The notes: generated from the sequence alone by a model not told the origin. A stretch of DNA of 64,000 nt from SSF14 sp037045585 (GCA_037045585.1 JBAOIR010000065.1:1-64000); one strand, 5' to 3'; shown: positions 34,494 to 43,173, counted from the stretch's first letter. Translations and numbers: made by a program.

Positions 34494-35282
34494 ATGAGCA
34501 CTCCCGATCGGGTCCACGAAGCAGCCGCTGTCGGATTCGGTCGGGAGGCAGCGTCGTACGCCGGCATCCGTCCGTCGTACCCCCAAGCGGTCGTGGACCT
34601 CGTCGCGCACGACACCCCCGCTGGTGGCACCGTCTGCGATCTGGCAGCCGGTACGGGCATCTTCACCCGACAGCTGTTGCGCCACGGGCTCGACGTGACC
34701 GCCGTCGAGCCGGTCGAGGGAATGCGTCGCCAGTTCCACGTCGACACACCGGCCGGCCATGTGGTCGACGGGACGGCCGAGGACCTTCCGTTCCACGACG
34801 CAACCTTCGATGTGGTGACGGTCGCCCAGGCGTTCCACTGGTTCGATGCACCGGTCGCGCTGGCCGAGATCCGGCGGGTGCTCAAGCCGCTCGGCCGGCT
34901 CTTCCTGATCTGGAACGAACGCGACCACTCCGAGGCGTGGATCCGGGACTGGACGCAGGTCGTCGATTCGCTGGCGCTCGGTGAGGGTGTCCGGCCCTAC
35001 CACCGCCATCAGGACACCGACTGGGCAGCCGTCGTCGACGGCGGAGGCGGATTCACACCGGTCGAGCACTCGGTCTACGACAACCCGACCGTGGGCACAC
35101 CGGACGGGCTCGTCGAACGGGCCCGGTCGATGAGCTACGTCGCGTCGCTCGACGAGGAACGGCAGCGCGCCGTGCTCGACGCGGTGCGCCGACTCGTCGC
35201 CACCCACCCCGATCTCGCCGGGTCGGCGACGTTCCCGTTCCCGTACCGCACCCACGTGTATGTCACCCGCCGCGCCGGGTGA
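34494..35282 (+). CDS. Class I SAM-dependent methyltransferase
   Basis: The 262-residue protein has the SAM-binding motif VCDLAAGTGIFTRQLL (motif I), then VTAVEPVEGM, the motif II acidic residue, and DVVTVAQAFHWFD. It fits the methyltransferase-11 group (UbiE-like) that methylates small molecules. The substrate is unknown. Its 3' end overlaps the mutY start by 23 bp, so the two genes form an operon. Confidence 0.88.
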   Translation: MSTPDRVHEAAAVGFGREAASYAGIRPSYPQAVVDLVAHDTPAGGTVCDLAAGTGIFTRQLLRHGLDVTAVEPVEGMRRQFHVDTPAGHVVDGTAEDLPFHDATFDVVTVAQAFHWFDAPVALAEIRRVLKPLGRLFLIWNERDHSEAWIRDWTQVVDSLALGEGVRPYHRHQDTDWAAVVDGGGGFTPVEHSVYDNPTVGTPDGLVERARSMSYVASLDEERQRAVLDAVRRLVATHPDLAGSATFPFPYRTHVYVTRRAG

Positions 35283-36135
35283 CGAAGGAGCCAACCTGCT
35301 CGCCTGGGGCGAGCAGGTACGACGAGACCTTCCGTGGCGGGCGACCCGCGACCCGTGGGCGGTGCTGGTCAGCGAGGTGATGCTGCAGCAGACCCAGGTG
35401 GCGCGGGTGGTCCCGAAGTGGACGGAGTTCCTGCGCCGCTGGCCGACGCCGGTGGCCGCGGCGGCGGCCCCGTTCTCCGAGATCCTGGAGGTGTGGACCG
35501 GCCTCGGGTACCCGCGTCGGGCCCGGGCGCTGCATGACACCGCCAAGGTCGTGACCGCCGAGTTCGACGGTCGATTCCCGGGCGTCCTCGATGCGCTCCT
35601 CGGCCTCCCCGGCATCGGCCCGTACACGGCCCGCGCCGTGCTGGCGTTCGCGTTCGAGCAGGACGTCGGCGTCGTCGACACGAACATCGCCCGGGTTCTG
35701 GCTCGTCGGGCGGGCCGCCGCCTCACACCCCGCGAGGCGCAGGAGCTCGCGGACGACTTCGTGGCCCCCGGCACGGGATGGGCGCACAACCAGTCGCTCA
35801 TGGACCTCGGCGCCATGCGGTGCCGACCGACACCGGACTGCGACGGGTGCCCGTTGCGACCCACGTGCCGGTGGGCGGCGGCGGGATGGCCCGAGCCCGA
35901 CCCCGCCGTCGGCTCGGCCGGCGTCAGCGGTCGGCAGGCGAAGTTCGAGGGCTCCGACCGTCAGGGTCGTGGGCGGCTGCTCCGTGCCGCGGCCGCCGGG
36001 CCGGTGCTCCTCGTCGACCTCGCCGAGGCGATGGGGTGGCCCGACGACGCGGCCCGGGCCCGACGCGTCGCCGCCGATCTCGCCACCGAGGGCTTTCTCG
36101 AACTCGTCGAGGACGCCTACGTCCTCGCCGACTGA
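35260..36135 (+). CDS. mutY: A/G-specific adenine glycosylase MutY
   Basis: The 291-residue enzyme removes adenine mispaired with 8-oxoguanine. It has E39 in SEVMLQQTQ (base activation), the helix-hairpin-helix LPGIGPYTARA (115-125) and catalytic D140 in VVDTNIARV. The four cysteines of the [4Fe-4S] cluster are C188, C194, C197 and C203. The first spacing is five residues rather than the usual six. The C-terminal NUDIX-like 8-oxoG-recognition domain is absent; a short winged-helix-like tail replaces it, as in other actinobacterial MutY proteins. ATG 35260 lies inside the upstream methyltransferase gene. A 56-bp palindrome follows the stop. Confidence 0.9.
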   Translation: MSPAAPGDEGANLLAWGEQVRRDLPWRATRDPWAVLVSEVMLQQTQVARVVPKWTEFLRRWPTPVAAAAAPFSEILEVWTGLGYPRRARALHDTAKVVTAEFDGRFPGVLDALLGLPGIGPYTARAVLAFAFEQDVGVVDTNIARVLARRAGRRLTPREAQELADDFVAPGTGWAHNQSLMDLGAMRCRPTPDCDGCPLRPTCRWAAAGWPEPDPAVGSAGVSGRQAKFEGSDRQGRGRLLRAAAAGPVLLVDLAEAMGWPDDAARARRVAADLATEGFLELVEDAYVLAD

Positions 36136-36160
36136 CCGCCGTTCCACCACCCTCGCCTCT

Positions 36161-36216
36161 GGGGTTTTGCACTGCGAGGAGTACCGCTGGTGGTACCCGT
36201 CGCAGTACAGAACCCC
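36161..36216. repeat. 56-bp palindromic element, copy 2
   Basis: This is the same length as copy 1 (13184-13239) and shares outer arms GGGGTT/AACCCC and the TGCGAGGAG core, but the inner stem differs. Several stem pairs are changed on both sides (C-G to T-A, G-C to A-T, A-T to C-G, G-C to C-G), so pairing is kept. It lies between convergent mutY and the alpha/beta hydrolase. Confidence 0.85.
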
Positions 36217-36244
36217 CGAGGTCGGGGGCAGGGTCAGGGTCGGG

Positions 36245-37126
36245 TCAGCGGTCCTCGGCGAGGAAATCGAGGATCAGGCGGTTGACGACCTCGGGCTGCT
36301 CGAGCTGGAGGAAGTGGCCGGCGTCGTCGACCATCACGGCGCGGCTGCCCGGAACGGTCAGCACGTCGCCGGCGCCCTCGGCCGCCCACGGCGCCATGCA
36401 GCCGTCGTTGCGGCCGTGCAGGTAGAGGAGCGGTTTGGTCGGGATGCTGAGCGTGCCGTTCTGGGCGTCGGCCAGCGCCGGATCCTGCAGTTCGAACTGA
36501 AGGGTCTGGCGGTAGTAGCCGAGGGCCGCACTCAGGTGCTCGGGCGTCGCCATCGACGCGATGAAGTGATCGACGTCGATGACCTCGTCGTAGCCCGGCG
36601 ACCAGTCGCGCCACAGCTTCGTGATGAACTCGTACTCGTTCATGGCGACGGCGATGTCGGCGAACGGCGTGAGCTGGAAGAAGATGTACCAGCTCAGCTT
36701 CAGCTGCTCGTAGGTGAAGATGCTGGCTCCGACGATCGGACCAGGCGGCACGGCGGCGGTCACCACCCTGCGCCAGCGATCGGGCTCGAGCGTCGCCGCG
36801 GCGTAGGCGCCCATCGCCCCGTAGTCGTGGCCGATGATGACGGCGTCACCGTCGCCGCCGAGGGCCTCGTGGAGCGCGTTGGCGTCGACCCCGAGGACAC
36901 CGGCCTGGTACCGGCCGTCAGCCGCCAGCGATGTCGGCGCGTAGCCCCGGTTGAACGGGGCGACGGCCCGGTAGCCGGCTGCGGCGAGCTCGGGCAGCAG
37001 GTAGCGCCACGTGTACGCCGTGTCGGGATAGCCGTGCATGCAAAGGGCGAGGGGGCCCTCGCCCTGCTCGAAGTAGGCGAAGTCGATGTCGTTGGCGCTG
37101 ACGCGGCCTTCGGTCCATGAAGTCAT
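36245..37126 (-). CDS. Alpha/beta hydrolase (epoxide-hydrolase/haloalkane-dehalogenase type)
   Basis: The 293-residue protein has oxyanion motif HGYPDTAYTW, nucleophile Asp in IIGHDYGAMGAYA and His in DDAGHFLQLEQPE. An Asp nucleophile rather than Ser places it with epoxide hydrolases and haloalkane dehalogenases. A cap domain lies at about 140-220. ATG 37126 is set by TAGTGT (minus strand, 37134-37139) 7 nt upstream, so it is transcribed separately from the methyltransferase pair before it. Confidence 0.88.
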   Translation of the reverse strand: MTSWTEGRVSANDIDFAYFEQGEGPLALCMHGYPDTAYTWRYLLPELAAAGYRAVAPFNRGYAPTSLAADGRYQAGVLGVDANALHEALGGDGDAVIIGHDYGAMGAYAAATLEPDRWRRVVTAAVPPGPIVGASIFTYEQLKLSWYIFFQLTPFADIAVAMNEYEFITKLWRDWSPGYDEVIDVDHFIASMATPEHLSAALGYYRQTLQFELQDPALADAQNGTLSIPTKPLLYLHGRNDGCMAPWAAEGAGDVLTVPGSRAVMVDDAGHFLQLEQPEVVNRLILDFLAEDR

Positions 37127-37155
37127 GGCCGGGACACTAGGGCCGCGGGGGAGGG

Positions 37156-37470
37156 TCAGTCCTGGAAGAGCGGCGTGAACTGCAGTTCGTGCGCGCCCAT
37201 TTCGACGTCGCTGGCGTGGTGCAGCGTCTCCGACGAGTAGACGTCGATCTCGAGGTCGTTGTGGATCATCCATTCGTAGACGGCGTCGCCCCAGCGCTCC
37301 TCCCGGAGTGCCGCCCTCAACGTGTCACGGAACCCCTCGCTGAGCTGATCGCCCGGCGTCGAGGCGATCATCTTGAGCGCGAGGACCCAGTTGAGGGTGT
37401 CCTGGTCCTCTGCCATGTAGACCTCGGGGAGTTCGCCCCGGACGATGGCGATCGCGATGAGTTCGCTCAT
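37156..37470 (-). CDS. Small hypothetical protein coupled to the DNA methyltransferase
   Basis: This 104-residue acidic protein has no family I recognise. It is rich in helix-forming residues (RGELPEVYMAEDQDTLNWVLALKM is the most conserved-looking stretch, here spanning residues 11-34) and contains no membrane segment or metal motif. Its ATG overlaps the methyltransferase TGA in an ATGA, so the two are co-translated. The context suggests a partner, inhibitor or controller of the methyltransferase, but that is inference. Confidence 0.65.
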   Translation of the reverse strand: MSELIAIAIVRGELPEVYMAEDQDTLNWVLALKMIASTPGDQLSEGFRDTLRAALREERWGDAVYEWMIHNDLEIDVYSSETLHHASDVEMGAHELQFTPLFQD

Positions 37471-38972
37471 CGCGTCGTCGAGGACGATGGCTGGTCCTGC
37501 GGCCAGAAGCCCGCCTTCGGTCCGGCGGTCGGCCCGCCAGTGGCGTACACGCGCAGCCGCGCCATGCCGTCGGTCGACAACATGTCGATGGCGTCGTAGA
37601 ACGCGTCGGGGCCAGCCAGGCGAAGCGCAGCGTCGCCCTCGCTCCCGCGTCGCGGCAGGTTGGTCGTCAGGAACACGAGTGGGATGCGGGTCTGATCGTC
37701 GGACTCGACGGTCTGTGGACCGATGTACGACCGCAGTGCGTACGCCCGACCGAGCGTCTTCCAGACGGTGTCCGTACGGAGCAACCCGCCGCGGTGGCTG
37801 GTGAACGCGCCGCTGACATCGAAGAACCACTCACGTCCGAGCTGGTCGAAGGCCTTGAGGTTCATCAGGACCCCTGTACGACCGACCTTCTTGTTGACCT
37901 CGGAGATCTCGAAGCCCGCCTCGGCGAGCACATCGGCGGCAAGTTTCTGCGCGGCCTTGCCCTCAGCAGTCGCTCGCTGCTGGAAGTCGAGGTCCTCGGC
38001 GGCAGGTGGGGTCGACGGGAGCGTTGACCGTCCGCGCTTGGCAGGCGGTTCGTTCGCCGGTTCGTCGAGTTGAGAGATGCGCCGTTCCGCGATCTCGACA
38101 TAGGACGGATCGAGGTCGTAGCCGGCAAAGCGTCGCCCGCTTCGCGCTGCAGCGACGGCGGTCGAGCCGCTGCCGAGGAAGGGGTCGAGAACGAGGTCGT
38201 TCTCGTACGTGAACAGATTGATGAGTCGGAGGGGCAGTTCCTCGGGGAACGGGGCGGGGTGATCGACGCGCCGCGCACTCTCGGGGTCGATCTCCCAGAC
38301 GTCGAGCGTCGCGAAGAGGAAGTCATCGGTGAGTTGGGTGTTCCGGTGCGGCAGGCCGGCTGCCGCTCGATCCTTGTTGTCCATCGCCCGGTCGAGTTGC
38401 CCCTTGCTCGCCACGATCACACGTTCGGTCGTGTCTCGCAGGACGGGGTTGGCGGCGCTGCGATACGAGCCCCACGCGCAGTTGCCGTTGGAGCCCTTGC
38501 TCTTCTGCCAGATGATCTCGCCGCGGAGCAGGAAACCGAGTTGGTCCTGGAGGATGTGGATGACGTCGGCCGAGAGGCTGCGGTACGGCTTGCGACCGAG
38601 GTTGGCCACGTTGACGGCGATGCGGCCACCCGGCTCGAGCACCCGTCGGCACTCCTCGAACACGTCGTGGAGCATCTGGAGGTACTCGAGGTACGACGCC
38701 GGCACGCCCTCACGCTCGTACTCGGTCTCGTACTGCTTGCCGGCGAAGTAGGGCGGTGACGTCACGACGAGTGCCACCGACCGGTCGTCGAGCTGGTGCA
38801 TGTCGGTCGAGTCGCCGCAGAACAGGCCACTCGGTGCACTGGGGTTCGGGATGAAGTCCTTGTCCCGCACGATCTTCGGCGAGTCGAACCGCTCGTAGAA
38901 CCCTGATGCGTCGTGGCTCTCGCGTTTGCCAACTCCGAAGTCGGAGGTGCTGGTTCCCTTGCGTCGAGCCAT
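37467..38972 (-). CDS. Site-specific DNA methyltransferase with C-terminal extension
   Basis: The 501-residue protein is a beta-class amino-methyltransferase: the catalytic motif TSPPYFAGK comes first and SAM-binding DPFLGSGSTAVAAARSGR later. TSPPY favours N4-cytosine, though N6-adenine is possible. After about residue 300 there is a further ~200-residue domain including FDQLGREWFFDVSGAF and RIPLVFLTTNLP, unusual for a simple orphan methyltransferase; it could be a target-recognition or nuclease-like domain. TAGCCT (minus strand, 38981-38986) 8 nt before ATG 38972 supports the start. No separate restriction enzyme is found beside it. Confidence 0.85.
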   Translation of the reverse strand: MARRKGTSTSDFGVGKRESHDASGFYERFDSPKIVRDKDFIPNPSAPSGLFCGDSTDMHQLDDRSVALVVTSPPYFAGKQYETEYEREGVPASYLEYLQMLHDVFEECRRVLEPGGRIAVNVANLGRKPYRSLSADVIHILQDQLGFLLRGEIIWQKSKGSNGNCAWGSYRSAANPVLRDTTERVIVASKGQLDRAMDNKDRAAAGLPHRNTQLTDDFLFATLDVWEIDPESARRVDHPAPFPEELPLRLINLFTYENDLVLDPFLGSGSTAVAAARSGRRFAGYDLDPSYVEIAERRISQLDEPANEPPAKRGRSTLPSTPPAAEDLDFQQRATAEGKAAQKLAADVLAEAGFEISEVNKKVGRTGVLMNLKAFDQLGREWFFDVSGAFTSHRGGLLRTDTVWKTLGRAYALRSYIGPQTVESDDQTRIPLVFLTTNLPRRGSEGDAALRLAGPDAFYDAIDMLSTDGMARLRVYATGGPTAGPKAGFWPQDQPSSSTTR

Positions 38973-39127
38973 GGGAGGCGAGGCTAGTCGTGGCCCCTGA
39001 CAGTCTCGTAGTGCCGGTTCGCCTCGCCGCGGACGAGTACCCAGGTGAACGTGGGTGATACCCCCATGAAATAGGTCACAACGGCTGTCTCGACGGAACG
39101 TGAACGACGTAAGGTGACCAAATTGCG

Positions 39128-39997
39128 TTGGGGGTGCAGCACCAAGGGGGGCGTGCGCTGAGGGTCCAGTTCTACGGAGTACGCGGTTCGACACCGTGCT
39201 CGTGCGAGTCGAACCAGCGCATCGGTGGCAACACCGCGTGCGTCGTCGTCACCGGCGACGGGTTCGATCCGATCGTCCTCGATCTGGGCACGGGCCTTCG
39301 CTTCTGGGGCGCCGATGTGTGCGCCGCCGCGCCCACGAACTTCACGGCCACCGCGTTGGTGAGCCACCTGCACTGGGACCACGTGCAGGGTCTGCCCTTC
39401 TTCCCGCCGCTCCACCGTCCCGAAGCGAAGCTCCACATCGTGGGTCCCTCCCAGCAGGGCCAGACGCTCGAAGCAGCGTTCGATCTGTTCCTCTGCCCGC
39501 CGTACTTCCCAGTGACGCTGGGCCAGCTGGCCGGCACCGTGACGTTCGAGGAGGCGACGAAGGACCCGATCGAGCTGGGCGCCGCGACGGTGTTGTGCCG
39601 TGATGTTCCCCACGTCGGGCCCACCCTCGGGTTCCGCATCACCGCCGGCGGCCGGTCCATCGCGTACGTGAGCGACCACCAGCAGCCCGGGTGCCAGTCC
39701 ACCTCGGTCGCCGACTCGGTGCTCGAGTTGTGCGATGGCGTCGACCTCCTGATCCACGACGCGCAGTACACCGATCCCGAGTTCGCCCAGAAGTTCGACT
39801 GGGGTCACTGCACCACCGACTACGCCGTCGAGGTGGCCGCGCAGTGCGGAGCGAAGCGCCTGGCGCTGTACCACCACGACCCGTCCCACGACGACGACAC
39901 GGTGGCGGCGCTCGCCGAGGGTGCAGCCGCGGCCTCGCGCCTGCGTCAGGGCGCCGAGGTGTTCGCCGCCTCGGAAGGCCTCGTCGTCAACCTGTAG
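39128..39997 (+). CDS. MBL-fold metallo-hydrolase (RNase Z/phosphodiesterase-like)
   Basis: The protein (up to 289 residues) starts around VQFYGVRGSTPC and carries the zinc motif VSHLHWDHVQGL, followed by RDVPHVGP and IHDAQYTD, as in metal-dependent hydrolases of the RNase Z/PqqB-like branch. The reaction is unknown. The start is uncertain: TTG 39128, GTG 39134 or CTG 39158 are possible, and AAGGGGGG at 39143-39150 would suit CTG 39158. TAAGGT at 39110-39115 may be the -10. Confidence 0.8.
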   Translation: MGVQHQGGRALRVQFYGVRGSTPCSCESNQRIGGNTACVVVTGDGFDPIVLDLGTGLRFWGADVCAAAPTNFTATALVSHLHWDHVQGLPFFPPLHRPEAKLHIVGPSQQGQTLEAAFDLFLCPPYFPVTLGQLAGTVTFEEATKDPIELGAATVLCRDVPHVGPTLGFRITAGGRSIAYVSDHQQPGCQSTSVADSVLELCDGVDLLIHDAQYTDPEFAQKFDWGHCTTDYAVEVAAQCGAKRLALYHHDPSHDDDTVAALAEGAAAASRLRQGAEVFAASEGLVVNL

Positions 39998-40058
39998 GTT
40001 CACCCCGACACGAACGACCGGGGGACCGGCGGCATCGCCGTCGGCGAAAGGACTGCGA

Positions 40059-40547
40059 ATGGGACGGTGGACTCGCGAGGAGCTCGAGAACGCGTTCGAC
40101 GCCTACAAGGCGGCGGCGCTCAAGGGCGGTACGACGGGGGACTGGACGGAGTGGGCGAACTGCTTCACCGAGGACTGCACCTACAAGGAACACCTCTACG
40201 GCGAGATCGGGGGACGCGCCGCGGTGCTGGCGTGGATCACCGAGGTGTGCGCCAACACCTACCCCGGCAACGAGATGCCGCACTTCCCGATCGAATGGCA
40301 CATCATCGACGAGGAGCGCGGTTGGATCGTGTGCCAGGTGTGGAACCGCATGCGCGATCCCGGTGACGGCAGCATCCACCAGGAGTACAACTTCACGCTC
40401 CTCAAGTACGCGGGCAGCCACCAGTTCTCCTACGAGGAGGACATCTACAACCCCGCCGCGTTCGGCACGATGCTGGCCGGCTGGGAGACCCGCCGCGACA
40501 AGATCGCGGCGAAGCAGGCGGCCAAGGCGGAGTCCGCTGACGGGTAA
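40059..40547 (+). CDS. SnoaL/NTF2-like domain protein
   Basis: The 162-residue protein has the small cone-shaped SnoaL/NTF2-like pattern: an N-terminal helix WTREELENAFDAYKAAAL, then DWTEWANCFTEDCTYKEH and WHIIDEERGWIVCQVWNRM. Such domains serve as isomerases, dehydratases or lyases on small ligands. Its function cannot be assigned. ATG 40059 follows GAAAGGA. It is separated by 37 bp from the flavin-reductase-like gene and is probably transcribed with it. Confidence 0.78.
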   Translation: MGRWTREELENAFDAYKAAALKGGTTGDWTEWANCFTEDCTYKEHLYGEIGGRAAVLAWITEVCANTYPGNEMPHFPIEWHIIDEERGWIVCQVWNRMRDPGDGSIHQEYNFTLLKYAGSHQFSYEEDIYNPAAFGTMLAGWETRRDKIAAKQAAKAESADG

Positions 40548-40584
40548 CGTCGCACCGTTCCGTCATTCCGAACAGGGGGATCCA

Positions 40585-41088
40585 GTGTCCGACGAAGTCA
40601 TCGCCATCGATTCCGCCGAGTTCCGCAAGGTCCTCGGCCACTTCCCGACGGGGGTGACGGTGGTGGCTGCGGTCACCGACGGCAAGCCCGCCGGGCTCGC
40701 CGTCGGGTCGTTCTTCTCGGTCTCGCTCGACCCGCCCCTCGTCGGTTTCTGCGTCGGCAAGGCGTCGAGTTCGTGGGCGACGATCAAGGACGCGGGCCAC
40801 TTCGTGGTCAACGTGTTGTCCGACGCGCAGGGCCCGGTGTCGGGCCAGTTCTCGTCGAAGATGCCCGACAAGTTCGAGGGCCTCGACTGGACCCCGGCGG
40901 TCGCGACCGGCGGCCCCCGGCTCGACGGCTGTCTCGCCCACATCGATTGCACGCTCGAGAACGTCTACGACGGCGGCGACCACGACATCGTCATCGGGCG
41001 GGTGCAGGGGCTCGGCCTCGACCGCGACGAGGACGGCCCGCTGCTGTTCTTCAAGGGCAGCTACGGCAAGCTCGCCCCGCTCGACTGA
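40585..41088 (+). CDS. Flavin reductase domain protein
   Basis: The 167-residue protein begins EFRKVLGHFPTGVTVVAAVTDGKPAGLAVGSFFSVSLDPP (positions 12-52), the flavin reductase_like pattern of NAD(P)H:FMN/FAD reductases that feed two-component monooxygenases (HpaC/ActVB type). AGGGGGA precedes GTG 40585. The only candidate monooxygenase partners in the window (LLM oxidoreductase at 17 kb) are distant, so the partner is unknown. The next gene starts 1 nt after its stop. Confidence 0.88.
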   Translation: MSDEVIAIDSAEFRKVLGHFPTGVTVVAAVTDGKPAGLAVGSFFSVSLDPPLVGFCVGKASSSWATIKDAGHFVVNVLSDAQGPVSGQFSSKMPDKFEGLDWTPAVATGGPRLDGCLAHIDCTLENVYDGGDHDIVIGRVQGLGLDRDEDGPLLFFKGSYGKLAPLD

Positions 41089-41089
41089 C

Positions 41090-41608
41090 ATGCCCATCTA
41101 CGCGCTGGGCGACCAGGTCCCCGAGATCCATCCCGACGCCTACGTCCACCCCGACGCGGTCATCATCGGGTCCGTCGTCATCGGCGCCTACTCGTCGGTC
41201 TGGCCGACCGCGGTACTCCGTGGCGACGACGGGTTCATCTACGTGGGGGAGCGTACGTCGGTGCAGGACGGCACGATCGTTCACACGACGTGGAACCACC
41301 CCACGACGATCGGCAACAGCTGCACGATCGGCCACAACGTGCACCTCGAGGGCTGCACGATCGAGGATCGCGCCCTCGTCGGCAGCGGCTCGGTCGTGCT
41401 GCACGAGGTGGTCGTCGGGGCCGAGGCGATCGTCGGCGCCAACGCCATGGTGCCCAATCGCAAGGTGATCCCGCCGTTGGCGATGGCCCTCGGCGTGCCG
41501 GTCACGATCAAGGAGCACGCCGTGACGCCGGGGTGGTTCGATCTGGGTGTGCAGTCCTACGTCGACCGCGCCCAGCGCTACAGAACGCAGATGCGCCGCA
41601 TCGACTGA
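41090..41608 (+). CDS. Gamma-carbonic-anhydrase-like left-handed beta-helix protein
   Basis: The 172-residue protein is a left-handed beta-helix with hexapeptide repeats (VIIGSVVIGAYSSVWPTAVL, TIGNSCTIGHNVHLEGCTI). The zinc ligands of gamma carbonic anhydrases correspond to His in DGTIVHTTW and the two His of IGHNVHLEG. Trimers bind zinc or iron between subunits. Many such proteins (YrdA/PaaY type) have weak or no carbonic anhydrase activity. It starts 1 nt after the flavin reductase stop. Confidence 0.85.
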   Translation: MPIYALGDQVPEIHPDAYVHPDAVIIGSVVIGAYSSVWPTAVLRGDDGFIYVGERTSVQDGTIVHTTWNHPTTIGNSCTIGHNVHLEGCTIEDRALVGSGSVVLHEVVVGAEAIVGANAMVPNRKVIPPLAMALGVPVTIKEHAVTPGWFDLGVQSYVDRAQRYRTQMRRID

Positions 41609-41654
41609 GCGGGAAGTCGGCGTGACCGGCGACCGCTGGTCGGACCGCCGCCGG

Positions 41655-41682
41655 GGTTGTTACTATGGCCGTAGGAGATATT
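41655..41682. promoter_or_regulatory. Candidate suf operator upstream of sufB
   Basis: The right arm GTAGGAGATATT (41671-41682) matches the half-site at the other suf promoters; the left arm GGTTGTTACTAT keeps only the inner CTAt. The arms are 4 nt apart as at the other two sites. A TACTAT hexamer (41661-41666) lies inside it, about 62 nt before the sufB ATG, so binding would block the promoter. Confidence 0.6.
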
Positions 41683-41728
41683 CGCGGCCTTCTCAGCTGT
41701 CGACGGATTCCCCCGAACTGGAGCGCCA

Positions 41729-43126
41729 ATGACCAGCATCGATCTCGATCTCAGCAAGTACCAGCTCGGCTGGAGCGACGACGTCGACTACGTCTTCAAG
41801 CCCAAGAAGGGTCTCGACGAGGCACTCGTCCGCGAGATGTCGCAGATGAAGGGCGAGCCGGAGTGGATGCTCAAGCGGCGCCTCAAGTCGCTCGGTGCCT
41901 TCGAGAAGCGCCCGATGCCCCGGTGGGGCGGCGACATGTCGGAGATCTTCTTCAACGACATCTACTACTACATCAAGCCGACCGATCATCAGGTCGACAG
42001 CTGGGACGACCTCCCCGACGCCATCAAGTCCACCTACGAGAAGCTCGGCATTCCCGAGGCCGAGCGCAAGTACCTCGCCGGCGTGACCGCACAGTTCGAG
42101 TCCGAGGTCGTGTTCCACCGCAATCGTGAGGATCTCGAGCAGCTCGGCATCATCTTCTGCGACATGGACACCGCGCTCCGCGAGTACCCCGAGCTGGTGA
42201 AGCAGTACTTCGGCACGGTCATCCCGCTGAACGACAACAAGTTCTCCTCGCTCAACACGGCCGTGTGGTCGGGTGGCTCGTTCATCTACGTGCCGCCGGG
42301 CGTCAAGGTCCCGATGCCGCTGCAGGCCTACTTCCGGATCAACCAGGAGAACATGGGCCAGTTCGAGCGGACGCTGATCATCGCCGATGAGGGCTCCGAG
42401 GTGCACTACATCGAAGGGTGCTCCGCCCCGGTGTACACCTCCGACTCGCTGCACTCCGCCGTGGTCGAGATCGTCGTCAAGCCGTCGGCCCGTGTTACGT
42501 ACACGACGATCCAGAACTGGTCGAACAACGTCTTCAACCTCGTCACCAAGCGCGCTCGCGTCGAGGCCGAAGGCCACATGGAGTGGATCGACGGCAACAT
42601 CGGCTCACGCTTGACCATGAAGTACCCGGGCTGCACCCTCGTCGGGCCGAAGGCCTCGGGCGAGGTGCTCTCGGTTGCCTATGCCGGCCCCGGTCAGCAC
42701 CAGGACACCGGCGCCAAGATGGTGCACGCTGCTCCCGAGACCACGTCGAAGGTCGTCTCGAAGTCGATCTCGAAGGACGGCGGCCGCACCAGCTACCGCG
42801 GCCTCGTGCACATCGACGAGGGCGCCTACGGCTGCAAGGCCCACGTGCAGTGCGACGCGCTGATCCTCGACGACTTCTCGGTGTCGGACACCTACCCCTA
42901 CATGGAGGTCGGTGCGAAGGATGCCGTCATCGGGCACGAGGCCACCGTGTCGAAGGTCGCCGACGAGCAGCTGTTCTACCTCCAGAGCCGCGGGCTCTCC
43001 GAGGAGCAGGCCATGTCGATGGTCGTCAACGGCTTCATCGAGCCCATCACCCGCACGCTTCCGATGGAGTACGCGGTGGAGTGGAGCCGTCTCATCGAAC
43101 TGCAGATGGAAGGCAGCGTCGGCTGA
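41729..43126 (+). CDS. sufB: Fe-S cluster scaffold protein SufB
   Basis: This 465-residue protein is the SufB subunit of the SufBCD scaffold on which iron-sulfur clusters are built. It contains the beta-helix core with SVAYAGPGQHQDTGAKM and, near the C-terminus, VQCDALILDDFSVS and GHEATVSKVADEQLFYLQSRG. The Cys and Glu there correspond to the functional Cys405/Glu434 of E. coli SufB. GGAGCG precedes the ATG. It is monocistronic: a stem-loop follows and two minus-strand genes separate it from sufD, which is unusual because sufB and sufD are normally adjacent. Confidence 0.97.
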   Translation: MTSIDLDLSKYQLGWSDDVDYVFKPKKGLDEALVREMSQMKGEPEWMLKRRLKSLGAFEKRPMPRWGGDMSEIFFNDIYYYIKPTDHQVDSWDDLPDAIKSTYEKLGIPEAERKYLAGVTAQFESEVVFHRNREDLEQLGIIFCDMDTALREYPELVKQYFGTVIPLNDNKFSSLNTAVWSGGSFIYVPPGVKVPMPLQAYFRINQENMGQFERTLIIADEGSEVHYIEGCSAPVYTSDSLHSAVVEIVVKPSARVTYTTIQNWSNNVFNLVTKRARVEAEGHMEWIDGNIGSRLTMKYPGCTLVGPKASGEVLSVAYAGPGQHQDTGAKMVHAAPETTSKVVSKSISKDGGRTSYRGLVHIDEGAYGCKAHVQCDALILDDFSVSDTYPYMEVGAKDAVIGHEATVSKVADEQLFYLQSRGLSEEQAMSMVVNGFIEPITRTLPMEYAVEWSRLIELQMEGSVG

Positions 43127-43132
43127 CCTTGC

Positions 43133-43167
43133 GATTCACCTCCACAGTTCAACTGTGGAGGTGAATC
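43133..43167. terminator. Perfect 15-bp stem-loop after sufB
   Basis: GATTCACCTCCACAG (43133-43147) pairs exactly with CTGTGGAGGTGAATC (43153-43167) around a TTCAA loop. It lies between sufB and the convergent PPOX gene and should terminate both. It lacks a U-tract. Confidence 0.85.
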
Positions 43168-43173
43168 CGTGGG

